A stretch of DNA of 64,000 bases from Streptomyces capillispiralis. GTDB taxonomy: Bacteria > Actinomycetota > Actinomycetes > Streptomycetales > Streptomycetaceae. The stretch spans positions 7,142,001 to 7,206,000 of the forward strand of contig NZ_VIWV01000001.1 in the NCBI RefSeq assembly GCF_007829875.1, written 5' to 3'. Shown one piece after another: positions 50,549 to 59,386 of this stretch (positions are counted from its first letter, which is position 1; every line of letters begins with the position of its first letter). Position numbers and translations under genes: made by a program. Below the pieces are notes generated by a model. The model did no database searches. It saw only the letters and a list, made by a program, of their open reading frames with translations, and was not told the DNA's origin.

Positions 50549-51002
50549 CGGGACCGCCCGCCGGTCGCGGCCGTCAGATGGACGGTCGGAGCGTACGTGG
50601 GCTTCGGCGGGATCGGCCGGGCCGAAGGCGGGGAGGTGGTGGGCGGTGTAGAGCGCTGCGTCGTCCGGCCGGCGGCGGCCTGGGCGAGACGGCTGCGGCG
50701 CTCCTCGAGTCCGTGGGGCCGGGCGGGGTGTGCCGGGCCGGCCGAGAGGGACGGGTCAAGGCGCATGTCGCCTGCACGGTGTAGCCGTGGCGGCGCAGGT
50801 CGTGGACGGCTTGGCGGGTGCGGCGGACTCCGTCACGCTCGGGCTCGCTGAGCCGGTACAGGCCGGGTTCTCCGGGAACGGGCTCGAACTGCTCGCGCTC
50901 CAGGTACCAGTGGGCGAGGTGCGCGGGCATAGAGGCGGTGAAGGAGGCCACGAAGCCGTGTTCCTCGTGGTCGCCGAAGGTGAAGTGGGTGCCGGGTTGC
51001 AA
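50545..51002 (-). CDS. Hypothetical protein with apparent 1-base frameshift (about 152 aa)
   Basis: The first part (from 51002) reads FTFGDHEEHGFVASFTASMP, HWYLEREQFEPVPGEPGLYR, RRTRQAVHDLRRHGYTVQAT. Near 50757 coding quality moves to another frame: LDPSLSAGPAHPARPHGLEE, RRSRLAQAAAGRTTQRS, APTVHLTAATGGRSR, ending in an ATGA overlap with the next gene. One missing C near 50757 would join the two. As written, the first frame instead runs to 50574 with an Arg/Pro-rich nonsense tail. No domain recognised. Confidence 0.6.
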
Positions 51003-51038
51003 GGGGGCGGTGTTCTCCTCGGGGCGGGGGCGGAAAGG

Positions 51039-52145
51039 TCAGGGGCCGCGGTGCGCGGGCCGGGCCGCGGTGAGGGGGTGGGCCGGCGCGGCGACGGGCA
51101 GAGCCGGGCGGCGGTGGGGTGCGCTGATGCGGGTCTGCCGCAAGAACGTTTCGCCGTCAGTGAGCCAGGTCTCGATGGCCGGCCACGCGCGTGCTCGGCG
51201 CTCCTGCTCCGGCACGAAACCGCCGTGGACGATCTCGTCGACCAGGGTCTCGGCATCGATCACGGCGTCGGCCAGACGGGAGAGGGCCGCGGCGTCGTCG
51301 GGCCACGGGCTGCTCGCGGGTCGGCACCGGTCCAGCAGCGCCGGGGCGTGGTCGACGACGGTCAGGAAACGGCGCCAGGCGTGGTCGAGGAACAACTCCG
51401 TCGCGGCGCCGAGAGCGGCGGCGCTCAGCGGGGTGGCGTCGCTGTAGCGGCCGGAGGCGTTCATGGCCTGCCAGGTGTCGTGCTCGCAGCGGATGTCCCC
51501 GAGCACGGCGGCGATGGCCGCCGTCTGGCGGGCGTGGACGGCCTGCTCGTAGGCGGGGAGGTACCGGCCGGTGAGGGCCTGGGCAGCCCGCCCGGCAACC
51601 GGCGGCAGGACGATGCTGCGCGGGGCGTGGGGATCGCCGTAGCCCCCTTCCAGTCCCTCGGGCGAGAAGGCTCCGACCAGGTAGTCGAGTTGACTGCCGG
51701 GGCGTTCGATGAACAGCAGCGCGGTGCGCTGCACCGCGTCGGTGAGGAGCGCGGCGTAGGGGATTCGCTCGGTCTGGACGGCGCGGCCGAGTTCGCCGCT
51801 GTCCCAGATCCAGGGGACGAGGTCTTCCTGCCAGGCGGGGTGCGAGTAGATCTCGACCGAGGCGTGCCACTGGCCGGGCAGGAGGCGCGCGAGGTCGCGG
51901 GCGGCGTCGCCGATGAACCGGCGGCTGCTCATCTGCACGCTGGTGCGGTGCCGCTTCGCGCACGTGACCAGGTCGACCACGGTGGTCTGGGTGCTGTCCG
52001 CGGGCAGGTGCCAGACGCCCTCGTCGTCCCGCTGGAAGCCGCTCTCCGCGAGGGCGGTGTGCGCCCAGGCATAGCGCTCGCCCGAGGCGATGGCGACGAT
52101 CCCGGACTCCCGGCTGTGCGCCAGGATGATCTGCGCCTCAGTCAC
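51039..52145 (-). CDS. Hypothetical protein (368 aa)
   Basis: GTG at 52145 overlaps the glycosyltransferase end by eight bases. N-terminal alpha/beta segments (AQIILAHSRESGIVAIASGE, FQRDDEGVWHLPADSTQTTV) precede a longer helical region (LGAATELFLDHAWRRFLTVV, ALSRLADAVIDAETLVDEIV). No domain recognised. Normal codon use, no frame disruption. Part of the coupled run from 57 kb to 49 kb. Confidence 0.68.
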   Translation of the reverse strand: MTEAQIILAHSRESGIVAIASGERYAWAHTALAESGFQRDDEGVWHLPADSTQTTVVDLVTCAKRHRTSVQMSSRRFIGDAARDLARLLPGQWHASVEIYSHPAWQEDLVPWIWDSGELGRAVQTERIPYAALLTDAVQRTALLFIERPGSQLDYLVGAFSPEGLEGGYGDPHAPRSIVLPPVAGRAAQALTGRYLPAYEQAVHARQTAAIAAVLGDIRCEHDTWQAMNASGRYSDATPLSAAALGAATELFLDHAWRRFLTVVDHAPALLDRCRPASSPWPDDAAALSRLADAVIDAETLVDEIVHGGFVPEQERRARAWPAIETWLTDGETFLRQTRISAPHRRPALPVAAPAHPLTAARPAHRGP

Positions 52146-52902
52146 GGACCAGGTCCTCGCCGCCGCGCAGGACGGCGCGCAGGCTGCGGCCGTACGCCCA
52201 GGCGTGCTCACGGGCAGCCGCCTCCAGCTGGTCGTATCCGACCTGGGCTGTCATCTGCCCGTTCCACTTGCGGTATCGGTACACGGGGACCGGCAGCAGG
52301 ATCCCGGGCGCGAGAGCGGTGACGCCGAGGGCCGCGCAGTAGTCCTCGCCCTGGATGAGGCCGCCCATCGGCGCGGCGCGCACGAGGTCGGTGCGGGCGA
52401 GGATCGTAGTCGGCCCGATGGGGATGGTGTCCGCCGGTGACTTCCAGTACGTCCACACGTCACCGGCCTCGTGCCGGCCGGGCGGCGTGGGGCAGCGCCA
52501 CAGTGTGGTCGAGCCGTCGGGGTGCTGGTCCTCGCTCCAGCCGGCACACCAGCCGACTCCGGTGGACTCCAGGGTGTTCAGCCGTAGAGCCATCGCATCG
52601 TCGGTGAACTCATCATCATCGTCCGCCCAGTTGGTGTACGGGGTGCGTACGTGGTTCAGGGCCAGGTTGCGGGCGCAGGCGGCGCCGACCGGCCGGGGCA
52701 GCGACAGGGTGCGAACGCGGGCATCCTGTGCGAGCGGGGCCGGCAGGCGGTCGGGCGAGGCACCGTCGAGTGCGATCACGGCCTCCCACGGCACGGACTG
52801 CCGGGTCAGGCTCGCGTGCATGGCGGTCAGGTAGTCGAGCCGGTCTTCGCGCAGGCGGCTGGCGATGACGACGGTGATCAGGGGCGTGGTGTGCGGGGGC
52901 AG
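52138..52902 (-). CDS. GT2-like glycosyltransferase (about 254 aa)
   Basis: Typical GT-A family 2 pattern: ITVVIASRLREDRLDYLTAM at the N-terminus, ALDGASPDRLP, RPVGAACARNLALNHVRTPY, a D-x-D-like WADDDDEF, and RTDLVRAAPMGGLIQGEDYC with the acceptor-side E-D. The sugar and acceptor are unknown. The ITVV strand lies before the first ATG (52821), so the gene must start further up; the only candidate after the previous stop is CTG 52902, with GGAG six bases upstream. Glycosyltransferases in conjugation operons may modify surface or pilus components, or the gene may simply be cargo. Confidence 0.75.
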   Translation of the reverse strand: MPPHTTPLITVVIASRLREDRLDYLTAMHASLTRQSVPWEAVIALDGASPDRLPAPLAQDARVRTLSLPRPVGAACARNLALNHVRTPYTNWADDDDEFTDDAMALRLNTLESTGVGWCAGWSEDQHPDGSTTLWRCPTPPGRHEAGDVWTYWKSPADTIPIGPTTILARTDLVRAAPMGGLIQGEDYCAALGVTALAPGILLPVPVYRYRKWNGQMTAQVGYDQLEAAAREHAWAYGRSLRAVLRGGEDLVRD

Positions 52903-52929
52903 GGAAGGCTCCGGGAAGACGAGGGAAAG

Positions 52930-53520
52930 CTAGCGGTGGGCGGTGGGGCGCGAGGGGCCGGCCTTCGCCGGGGCTGCGGCAGGAGCGCCCGGAGTCGGCG
53001 TGCTGCGCGATGCCCGGATAGCGGGCGGGGAGTCGCGGGAGGACCAGGCCGCCGGGTGGTCGTTGAAGGCGGTGCGCGGGTCGATGGACCAGCTCACGAT
53101 GGGGCCGATGTCCTCGTGTAGGAGGCTGATCACCTCGACGCCCTCCTTGTGTAGGACGTACCCCCACTCCATGTCCTCCACATCGGCGGTCTCGTCGGTG
53201 ACCGACATGCGTACCGGCGGAGAGCTGTCCGGGGTGACCAGCTGGTCGAGGGTTCGGCTGGGCCAGTGCTCGCCGCCGGTCAGCGCGGCCACGAGTGCGG
53301 GCGGGGCATCGTCGAGGAGATCGGTGCCGAGTTCCTCCCAGCCGACGGCGACGTCGTCGATGAGGTGCCGCCACATGGCCTCGACGTTGCGTCCGAACTT
53401 GTACTGGTAGGCGGCCAGGAGCAGGGGGAGGTGGTGGCTGGGCACGCCGTCGAGCTGGACGTGGATGCCGGTGTACCCCGTGCCGACGGTGGGGCGGGCG
53501 ATGAAGGAGCGAGTGGACAG
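52930..53520 (-). CDS. Hypothetical protein (196 aa)
   Basis: The coding pattern begins at STRSFIARPTVGTGYTGIHV then QLDGVPSHHLPLLLAAYQYK, upstream of the first GTG (53445). The only start-like codon at the right place is CTG 53520 with GGAG six bases upstream. The rest has DVEDMEWGYVLHKEGVEVIS and a Pro/Ala-rich tail. No domain recognised; I recall similar short proteins in Streptomyces elements beginning STRSFIARP. Confidence 0.62.
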   Translation of the reverse strand: MSTRSFIARPTVGTGYTGIHVQLDGVPSHHLPLLLAAYQYKFGRNVEAMWRHLIDDVAVGWEELGTDLLDDAPPALVAALTGGEHWPSRTLDQLVTPDSSPPVRMSVTDETADVEDMEWGYVLHKEGVEVISLLHEDIGPIVSWSIDPRTAFNDHPAAWSSRDSPPAIRASRSTPTPGAPAAAPAKAGPSRPTAHR

Positions 53521-53586
53521 GGAGTTCTCCGCAGCAAGCAGGAGGCGGGAAACGGTCGGCGGCCATCAGGTGGCGCGCGGGTGCGT

Positions 53587-54641
53587 CTACGCGCGGTCCG
53601 ACCAGGACGGGAACGGCGGGCCGGAGGCGTCGGTGCGCGCACAGGTGTAGCCGATCAGGCGGGACGGGGCGGCCTTCGCGGGGACGGTGGTGGCGTCGTT
53701 GCACACGAACGTGTACGTGATGGAGGTGCGGGGCACGGCGTGGAGCCAGGCCCGGTCCTCCTTGCCGGGGTTGATCTGCAGGCCGGAGTGCGCGACGGCG
53801 TCGGTCTGGGTGTGCATGTGGGAGAAGAGGATCAGCGCGCCGCCGTCGGTGGTCTTGAGGGCGTAGGCGTCCTTGTAGCGGTTGTCGGCGCCGGCGAAGA
53901 CGGTGGTGCCCCGGTCCCCGTAGCGGGTGCCGGTCTTGTCGTGGACCTCGATCTGCCGCTTGCTCGCCGTGGTCGGCGTGAAGACCTTCGTCCCGGTGTG
54001 CGTGCCGCCGGTGGCGAAGTTGTCGAGCACCGCGGCACGCAGAACGCCGGCGTCGGCGGCAAGGTGCTTGTTGCCGTCGGCGGCGACGGCCGTCGCGTAC
54101 CCGTCGTGGTCGAGTGCGATGTCCGGCAGCTTCGGGCTGTCGAGGTCGACGACGGAGACCATCTCCCAGCGCTTGCGCTGGGGTCGTTCGGCAACACCGC
54201 CAGACGCGAGGGGACCTTGCCCTTGTCGTCCGAGAGCGCGGCGGCGAACCAGCGGTTTTGTTCGGCGGCCAGGCGCGGGATGTACAGCTTGGCGCTGGCG
54301 GTGTCGTAGGACCAGGGCTTGTAGGGCGTGCGGTCGGCCGCGGGGAGTCCCTCGGTCTCGGTGTAGTCCGAGACGGACATGGCGTACAGCGGGCCGTCCT
54401 CGATGGTGTCGAGCAGGACGCGGTTGCGATCGGCGTTGGCCTCGTTGTTGATCTGCGAGTAGTGGGTGATGACGGCGCGGGCCTGGGCGGCGCTGAGGGC
54501 AGGCGCCGGCTGCGGCGCGCTGCTGGCGCTGGGCGTCTGCTTGGCGACGGCAGCATCGTTGTCGGTGGCACAACCGGTGAGCACCAAGGCGAGGCAGGCG
54601 GCGCCGACGAACAGCGGCAGGGTGCGGCGGGCGATGCGGAT
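53587..54641 (-). CDS. Lipoprotein of the conjugation module with apparent 1-base frameshift (about 351 aa)
   Basis: The signal peptide reads RIARRTLPLFVGAACLALVL followed by lipobox L-T-G-C, then a Ser/Ala/Pro linker and the mature domain (HYSQINNEANADRNRVLLDT, PWSYDTASAKLYIPRLAAEQ). Near 54182 the coding pattern shifts frame: LAVLPNDP in one, QRKRWEMVSVVDLDSPKLPD in the other. One extra C in the four-C run at 54179-54182 would join them. The second half ends GYTCARTDASGPPFPSWSDR. No ATG/GTG/TTG/CTG precedes the signal peptide; the codon at the right distance from GGAG is ATC (54641). Possibly a secreted envelope component of the transfer channel. Confidence 0.68.
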
Positions 54642-54671
54642 GGAGACTCCAAGGATCTAGGGGCCGGGGGG

Positions 54672-55445
54672 TCAGCGCGTACGGCGGAGCGGGGACACGG
54701 CCTTCGCTAAGGCCGGCGGAAGGGCGGCGCTGGTGGCGGGCGCCGAGTGGCGCAGGTTCACGCCGATGCCCTTGGCCGTGAGCTGCTGAACCACGGCGTG
54801 GACGCGAAGGGCGCGACCGGTGTCCCCGTAGGCGGTGGGCAGGAGGAACGCTGCTTGGTGCGGGTGGTACTGGAAGCCGTGGGTGTACAGGGTCATGCGG
54901 GCATCCACCGGCACGCTCTCGTACGGTGCGCCGAGGGCGCCGTCGCTGTAGAGGGTCAGCGTGAGGACCTGGTCGACCTGTGGCGGTTGGGGCCGGTGCG
55001 GTGGCTGGGGCTGGTGCGCCGCGTTGTTGAGGACGGCCTGCAGGGCTTCTTCGTAGCGGGGCAGCAGCCGCCGGGCGACTCGTGCTGCCGCGCGTGCGGG
55101 GTCCTTGGGAACGGCGATGCCGTTGGGTTCCTCGACTCCGGCGAAGTGGTGGGGCTTGATGTGCGTGCTGTCGGGTGCGAGCGGGGCGACGACGAACTGG
55201 TGCAGATAGCGGGGGCGGTCGGCCACGTACAGCCTCTGGTCGGCCGGCCCGTGGAGCACGGCGCCGTGGGTGAGGACGTACTGGCTGACGACATAGTCGA
55301 CGTGACCGGTGTCCCAGAGCTGCTCGGTACGGGGGAACTGGTCCGCGTACTGCGCGTGGCACTGGTACTCGCTGGTCCAGGTGCCGGGCAGGCGCGCGGC
55401 AAGGCCGGCGGCGAAGGCGGCCAGGTCGGTGCGGGGTGACGTCAT
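54672..55445 (-). CDS. Hypothetical protein, paralogue of the 44242 gene (257 aa)
   Basis: ATG at 55445. Shared blocks with the 44242 gene: FAAGLAARLPGTWTSEYQCH, VLHGPADQRLYVADRPRYLH, EEPNGIAVPKDPARAAARVA, LLPRYEEALQAVLNNAAHQP, and a beta strand region TLTLYSDGALGAPYESVPVD. Function unknown. The pair suggests that this module has two halves derived from duplication. Confidence 0.7.
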   Translation of the reverse strand: MTSPRTDLAAFAAGLAARLPGTWTSEYQCHAQYADQFPRTEQLWDTGHVDYVVSQYVLTHGAVLHGPADQRLYVADRPRYLHQFVVAPLAPDSTHIKPHHFAGVEEPNGIAVPKDPARAAARVARRLLPRYEEALQAVLNNAAHQPQPPHRPQPPQVDQVLTLTLYSDGALGAPYESVPVDARMTLYTHGFQYHPHQAAFLLPTAYGDTGRALRVHAVVQQLTAKGIGVNLRHSAPATSAALPPALAKAVSPLRRTR

Positions 55446-55474
55446 GTGTTCCTGGAGGGGAGCGATGGTCCGGG

Positions 55475-56401
55475 TCAGCGCGGGTTCCGCGGCTGCGCCG
55501 GCGGGAGCACTCGCGGGGGAAGGGACGGTGTACGGGCCGGGCTGGAGGGCAGTCGCGGTGCCGACGCGAGCGGGGTGAGGGCCCGCATCCGGTCCTCGGC
55601 CACGTGCAGGACCTCCACGAGGTTGCGGATCTCGGCGGCGGCGTCGGCGAGGTCGTACGACAGGTCGAAGCCGTCGTCCTCCTCCGCTTCCTTGGCCTTC
55701 TCCCCGGCTGCTTCGAAGAACTCGCCGAGTTGCGCCAGCAGGCCGTCGGTGGGCTCCAGGATCTGGTGCAGCAGGGCAGCGGCATCCGCATGCGACTCGG
55801 CTCCATTGAGCCGGTCGGTCAGAGCGCGCAGCGCGTCGCCGTAGACGTAGATGGGAGCGTCGTCGGGTGTGCCGGGGACGTCACGGGCCTGGGGCGGGGG
55901 CGTCGGCTGGGCTGAGTGCACGTGTGGGCTTTCACCGGGCAAGACGGGGTGCGGCAGCAGTCCGAGCTGGGTCAGGCGGTGGTTGATTGCTTCGATCAGG
56001 GGCTGGGCGCTGCCGCCGTGGCGGGCTTCGGGCCGCTGGGGAGCACCGGGGTCGTCGGAGGGGGCCGAGTCGTAGAGGACCTCGAACAGCGACGGGTCGT
56101 CGGGGTGCTCACGCGTCGCGATCCAGCCCTCGGGGTCTCCGGGCGGGCGCTCGGAGGACGGCTCCTGCGGCGGACAGATGATCAGGTAACTGTCGTCGGG
56201 GAGCGAGGCGCGCACGATGTAGGCGCTGAGGCCGAACTCGATGTCGCACTGCAGGCCGCGCGCCCGCAGCGGCGTGGTGATGTGTGCGTGGCGACGCCAC
56301 AGCTCCTGCCACCACGGGGTGTCCACGTTGCGGTGGTCGGGAAGCGGTGCGAGCGAGGCAACGCGGCGGGAGTCTGGGGTGCTCGCTTCGTCAGCGGCCA
56401 C
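55475..56401 (-). CDS. Hypothetical protein (308 aa)
   Basis: GTG start at 56401, inside the end of the upstream gene. N-terminal alpha/beta part (CDIEFGLSAYIVRASLPDDS, YLIICPPQEP) and a helical C-terminal part (DALRALTDRLNGAESHADAA, LGEFFEAAGEKAKEAEEDDG, IRNLVEVLHVAEDRMRAL) that resembles the 45026 gene. Pro-rich tail. No named domain. Confidence 0.68.
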   Translation of the reverse strand: MAADEASTPDSRRVASLAPLPDHRNVDTPWWQELWRRHAHITTPLRARGLQCDIEFGLSAYIVRASLPDDSYLIICPPQEPSSERPPGDPEGWIATREHPDDPSLFEVLYDSAPSDDPGAPQRPEARHGGSAQPLIEAINHRLTQLGLLPHPVLPGESPHVHSAQPTPPPQARDVPGTPDDAPIYVYGDALRALTDRLNGAESHADAAALLHQILEPTDGLLAQLGEFFEAAGEKAKEAEEDDGFDLSYDLADAAAEIRNLVEVLHVAEDRMRALTPLASAPRLPSSPARTPSLPPRVLPPAQPRNPR

Positions 56402-56639
56402 GGTTCCTCCCGCGGGAGGAGGCGGGCGATCGGTGCGGTGGAGGCGTCCGTCCAGCGGGAGTGACTCCCGGCTGCGACTCCTGACTGAAGCCGAGTTCGT
56501 ACTCGTCGTGGGTGGCGATCAGGTCGTGTTCCATCTGGGCTTCCTGGTCGGCGACCTGTGCCATGAGGTCGTCGAGTTCGGCTTGGCGTTGTTGGTATTC
56601 GGCCCATTCGGTGGCGTTCAGGTGAGGGGGACGTTTCAA
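56391..56639 (-). CDS. Hypothetical small coiled-coil protein (82 aa)
   Basis: TTG start at 56639 with GGAG five bases upstream. EYQQRQAELDDLMAQVADQE followed by AQMEHDLIATHDEYELGF forms one amphipathic helix. The last 25 residues are Pro/Arg-rich. Overlaps the next gene by 11 bases. No domain recognised. Confidence 0.6.
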   Translation of the reverse strand: MKRPPHLNATEWAEYQQRQAELDDLMAQVADQEAQMEHDLIATHDEYELGFSQESQPGVTPAGRTPPPHRSPASSRGRNRGR

Positions 56640-56742
56640 GAGGACTCCGTGTGCAGGCGGTGGCGGTGCCGTGTCGATCAGTGGTGGTCCCTCGGGATCG
56701 CGTTTGCGAGAGTCGGGCGGGACTGGAATCGCAGAAAGAGAG

Positions 56743-57283
56743 CTATCGGCGGGGTGCGGTACCGGGGGACGGAGGAGCGGGCGGGACGCCTGCGCTGGCC
56801 CCAGGCTGGCCGCCGGTCGGTGTCGCGGGGGTGGGAGCCGGGTCGTAGGCGGCGCGCAGCCTGCTCAGGCCGGCCTCGTCGGCGAGGGCCAGGACCGACA
56901 GCGCCCGGCTGGCCCGTCATCAGCAGGTTTGAGGGAGATCCCTTGGCCGCACCGCGGTTCTCCCGCCGCCATCGGGCGGCGGCGACGAGGTAGTCGCTCA
57001 CGGCGCGCAGTGCAGGTTCGGCGGCGTCCAGGACGTGGTCGGTGACTGCTTCGATCTCTGCCGGAGTCTGAGCCGCGGCGAGGGCGTCCAGGTAGGGGGT
57101 GAGATCAGGTGCGGGCCAGGGCTGGTCCGGCAGCGGATGCGCGTCGCGGAAGGGCTGCGCGTCGCGTCGCGCCCACCGCTTCAGGTCGCCGCGGGTGGCG
57201 AGGTTGTACCGGGCGGCGTGGATCTGGTCGGCGTCGCGGCCGACGTTGTCGTACAGGTCGAAGTCCGGGTCACGCGGGGAGAT
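56743..57283 (-). CDS. Hypothetical protein with apparent 1-base frameshift (about 179 aa)
   Basis: The first part reads DPDFDLYDNVGRDADQIHAA, RYNLATRGDLKRWARRDAQP, PAEIEAVTDHVLDAAEPALR, AVSDYLVAAARWRRENRGAA. Near 56922 it moves to another frame: ASRALSVLALADEAGLSRLR then AAYDPAPTPATPTGGQPGAS, ending at TAG 56743. One G fewer in the run at about 56920-56922 would join them. No standard start exists: after an in-frame TAG the codon at the right distance from AAGGA is ATC (57283). No domain recognised. Lies directly downstream of the VirB4-like gene. Confidence 0.6.
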
Positions 57284-57334
57284 ACGAGAGTCCTTCGATG
57301 GGGTGTTGTCAGGATTCGTGAACTAGACGCTTTT

Positions 57335-58849
57335 TCAATGCATTCGGGCGTCGGTGTCGAACAGCGCCAGCTCGTTGGGATGCAGCAGGTGCTGGACGAT
57401 GAAGGATCTGCCAGCGACTTTCCACAGACCACGGCCCCGGTTGAGGTGCGCGATGGCGTCCATTTCCACAGAGGTCAGGCCGAGCAGGGCGGCGGCGGCG
57501 TGGAGTTGGTCGGTCTCCTGGCGGTAGATGATCCGGGTGCTGCAGTCGGCGAGGAGGCCCTCGGCGAGGGCGCGGCCTTGTGATCCGGCGTCGCCGGCGG
57601 TGAGCAGGTCGGACAGCCGGTGGATCACCATGAGGTTGGCGATACCGAGGCCGCGGCTGAGCTTCCACTGGGCCTGCATCCGCTGCAGCAGGCCGACGTG
57701 CCGCATCAGTCGCCACGCCTCGTCGTACACGATCCAGCGCCGGCCGCCGTTCGGATCGGAGAGGGCGGACTCCATCCAGGCACTTGCGCAGGTCATGGCC
57801 AGGACGAGGGCGGTGTCGTCGCCGGATCCGCCGAGGCGGGACAGGTCGATTGTGAGCATCGGCGCGTGCGGGTCGAAGGCGACGGTGGATGGGGCGTCGA
57901 ACATGCCGGCCAGGTCACCGTGGACGAGGCGGCGCATCGCGTGGGCCAGGTCGCGGGCGGCGTCGCCGAGCTGGCCGGACATCATGCCGGCGGCTTCGTC
58001 GAGCGCACTGGGGGTGTTGAGGGTGGCGGCGACGTCGCCGAGGAGCGGGGTGCGGCCGGTGGCGGCGGCGCGGGTGACGACGGCGTCGAGGGCGACGTCG
58101 AGGGCGGTGTGCTCCATGGGCATCAGGTCCCGGCCCAGGACGGTCCGGGCGAGGGAGCCGAGCAGGAGCAGGCGCCGTTTGCGGATCTCGCCGACCCAGT
58201 CGGCCTCCGTGACGCTGTCCGGTCGCGGGGCCGCGTCCAGGGGGTTCAGGCGTCCGGGCAGTCCGGGGCCGAGAGCGACGGACCGGCCGCCGAGGGCTTG
58301 CGCCACCGGCGTCCACTCGCCTTTGGGATCACAGGGGACGTAGACGCGGTAGCCGAAGGCCACCGAGCGCAGCGCGAAGGACTTGGCGAGCGCGCTCTTG
58401 CCCTGGCCGATCACCCCGGCGAGCAGGAGGTTGGGGTTGGTGAATCCCTCGACCTTGCCGTACAGCGCGAACGGGTCGAAGACGAACGACGCTTCCGCGT
58501 GGACGTCGCGGCCGATGTAGATGCCCTCGGCGCCGAGCCCGCCTTCGGCGAGGAAGGGGTAGGCGCCGGCGGCCACGGCGGTGGTCATGCGGTGGGCGGG
58601 CAGCTTCAGCCGGTTGTTGCGCGCGGATGCGGGCCCGGAACGTCCGCTTGGAGGGTAGAGCGGAGCGGGCATCTCGTGCTCGGCGGGTGTTCTCTCGGCC
58701 TGGTGGGCGCTGGCTTCGGCGCGGGCCTTGGCGGCGGCTTCGGCGAGCTGGCGGCGGGCTGCCTTGCGGCTGGCCCGGTCGGTGCCGTGGGGGGTGAACA
58801 GCGGGCTGGCGGAGGCGCGGCGGGCGCGGCGAGCGGGCCGGTGGCTCAT
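57335..58849 (-). CDS. VirB4/TraE-like secretion ATPase (504 aa)
   Basis: Walker A GVIGQGKSALAKSFALR lies near residue 140 and Walker B WIVYDEAWRLM near residue 370; further VirB4/HerA-type motifs include LTIDLSRLGGSGDD, MQAQWKLSRGLGIANLMVIH and IIYRQETDQ. The N-terminal ~80 residues are basic and Ala-rich. VirB4-type ATPases power assembly of the transfer apparatus at the inner face of the membrane. ATG at 58849. Frame intact. Together with the coupling protein, it shows that the module is a double-stranded-type or relaxase-type T4SS rather than a simple TraB system; which one is unclear. Confidence 0.88.
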   Translation of the reverse strand: MSHRPARRARRASASPLFTPHGTDRASRKAARRQLAEAAAKARAEASAHQAERTPAEHEMPAPLYPPSGRSGPASARNNRLKLPAHRMTTAVAAGAYPFLAEGGLGAEGIYIGRDVHAEASFVFDPFALYGKVEGFTNPNLLLAGVIGQGKSALAKSFALRSVAFGYRVYVPCDPKGEWTPVAQALGGRSVALGPGLPGRLNPLDAAPRPDSVTEADWVGEIRKRRLLLLGSLARTVLGRDLMPMEHTALDVALDAVVTRAAATGRTPLLGDVAATLNTPSALDEAAGMMSGQLGDAARDLAHAMRRLVHGDLAGMFDAPSTVAFDPHAPMLTIDLSRLGGSGDDTALVLAMTCASAWMESALSDPNGGRRWIVYDEAWRLMRHVGLLQRMQAQWKLSRGLGIANLMVIHRLSDLLTAGDAGSQGRALAEGLLADCSTRIIYRQETDQLHAAAALLGLTSVEMDAIAHLNRGRGLWKVAGRSFIVQHLLHPNELALFDTDARMH

Positions 58850-58877
58850 CGGAGGCCCTCGATTCTGCGGGTGGTGC

Positions 58878-59330
58878 TCATCGCACGCAGGCCGTGGTAT
58901 GTGGGCGGAGGTCGGTGGGGGTGGTCTTGCGCCGGATGCTGTGCCCGGCGGCGAGGTGGCGTTGGCAGATGGTCAGCACGGGCGGCCCTTCGGGCAGCCG
59001 TTCCGGATGGCACGCGCTCGTCTCGGTGTCTGCCTGCGCTGTATTGCCGGGCAGCAGGTGGAAGGCGGCATGGATCTCGGTGGCGGCCTGCCACAGCCGG
59101 GTGTGCGCGGTGGCGAGGTGGCGGCCTGCTGCAGGATGCGGGGGCCCTGCTACCTCGACCAACTGGTCGATGAACCGGTGTAGTTCGGTGAGGTGGGCGT
59201 GGAGGGTGTCGAGGTGCCCGCGATCCGGGGGCGCGGCACGGTTGAGGGCCCGAGCGTGGTGGCGGACGCCTGCGGTGGCGGCCCGAAGGTAGGGGTGCGC
59301 ATCGGGCGCGCTGGGACGGGGATGGATCAA
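58878..59330 (-). CDS. Hypothetical helical His-rich protein (150 aa)
   Basis: Helical pattern (ATAGVRHHARALNRAAPPDR, GHLDTLHAHLTELHRFIDQL, VEVAGPPHPAAGRHLATAHT, RLWQAATEIHAAFHLLPGNT) with many histidines but no recognisable catalytic site. Found between two type IV secretion genes in the same direction, 28 bases before the VirB4-like start. I recall conserved unknown proteins of this sort next to SCO6880-like genes. Confidence 0.65.
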   Translation of the reverse strand: MIHPRPSAPDAHPYLRAATAGVRHHARALNRAAPPDRGHLDTLHAHLTELHRFIDQLVEVAGPPHPAAGRHLATAHTRLWQAATEIHAAFHLLPGNTAQADTETSACHPERLPEGPPVLTICQRHLAAGHSIRRKTTPTDLRPHTTACVR

Positions 59331-59386
59331 TGGGAGGTCCTTGCCGCTAAAGAGGCGGGAGCGGGGTGGGGGGGGCGAACTGGCAG

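Noticed and set aside
52616..55806. Two very long Arg/Pro-rich minus-strand frames (678 and 739 codons)
   Set aside because: They run across several real genes in the wrong frame. Only the last part of the 739-codon frame is real, as the second half of the frameshifted lipoprotein.
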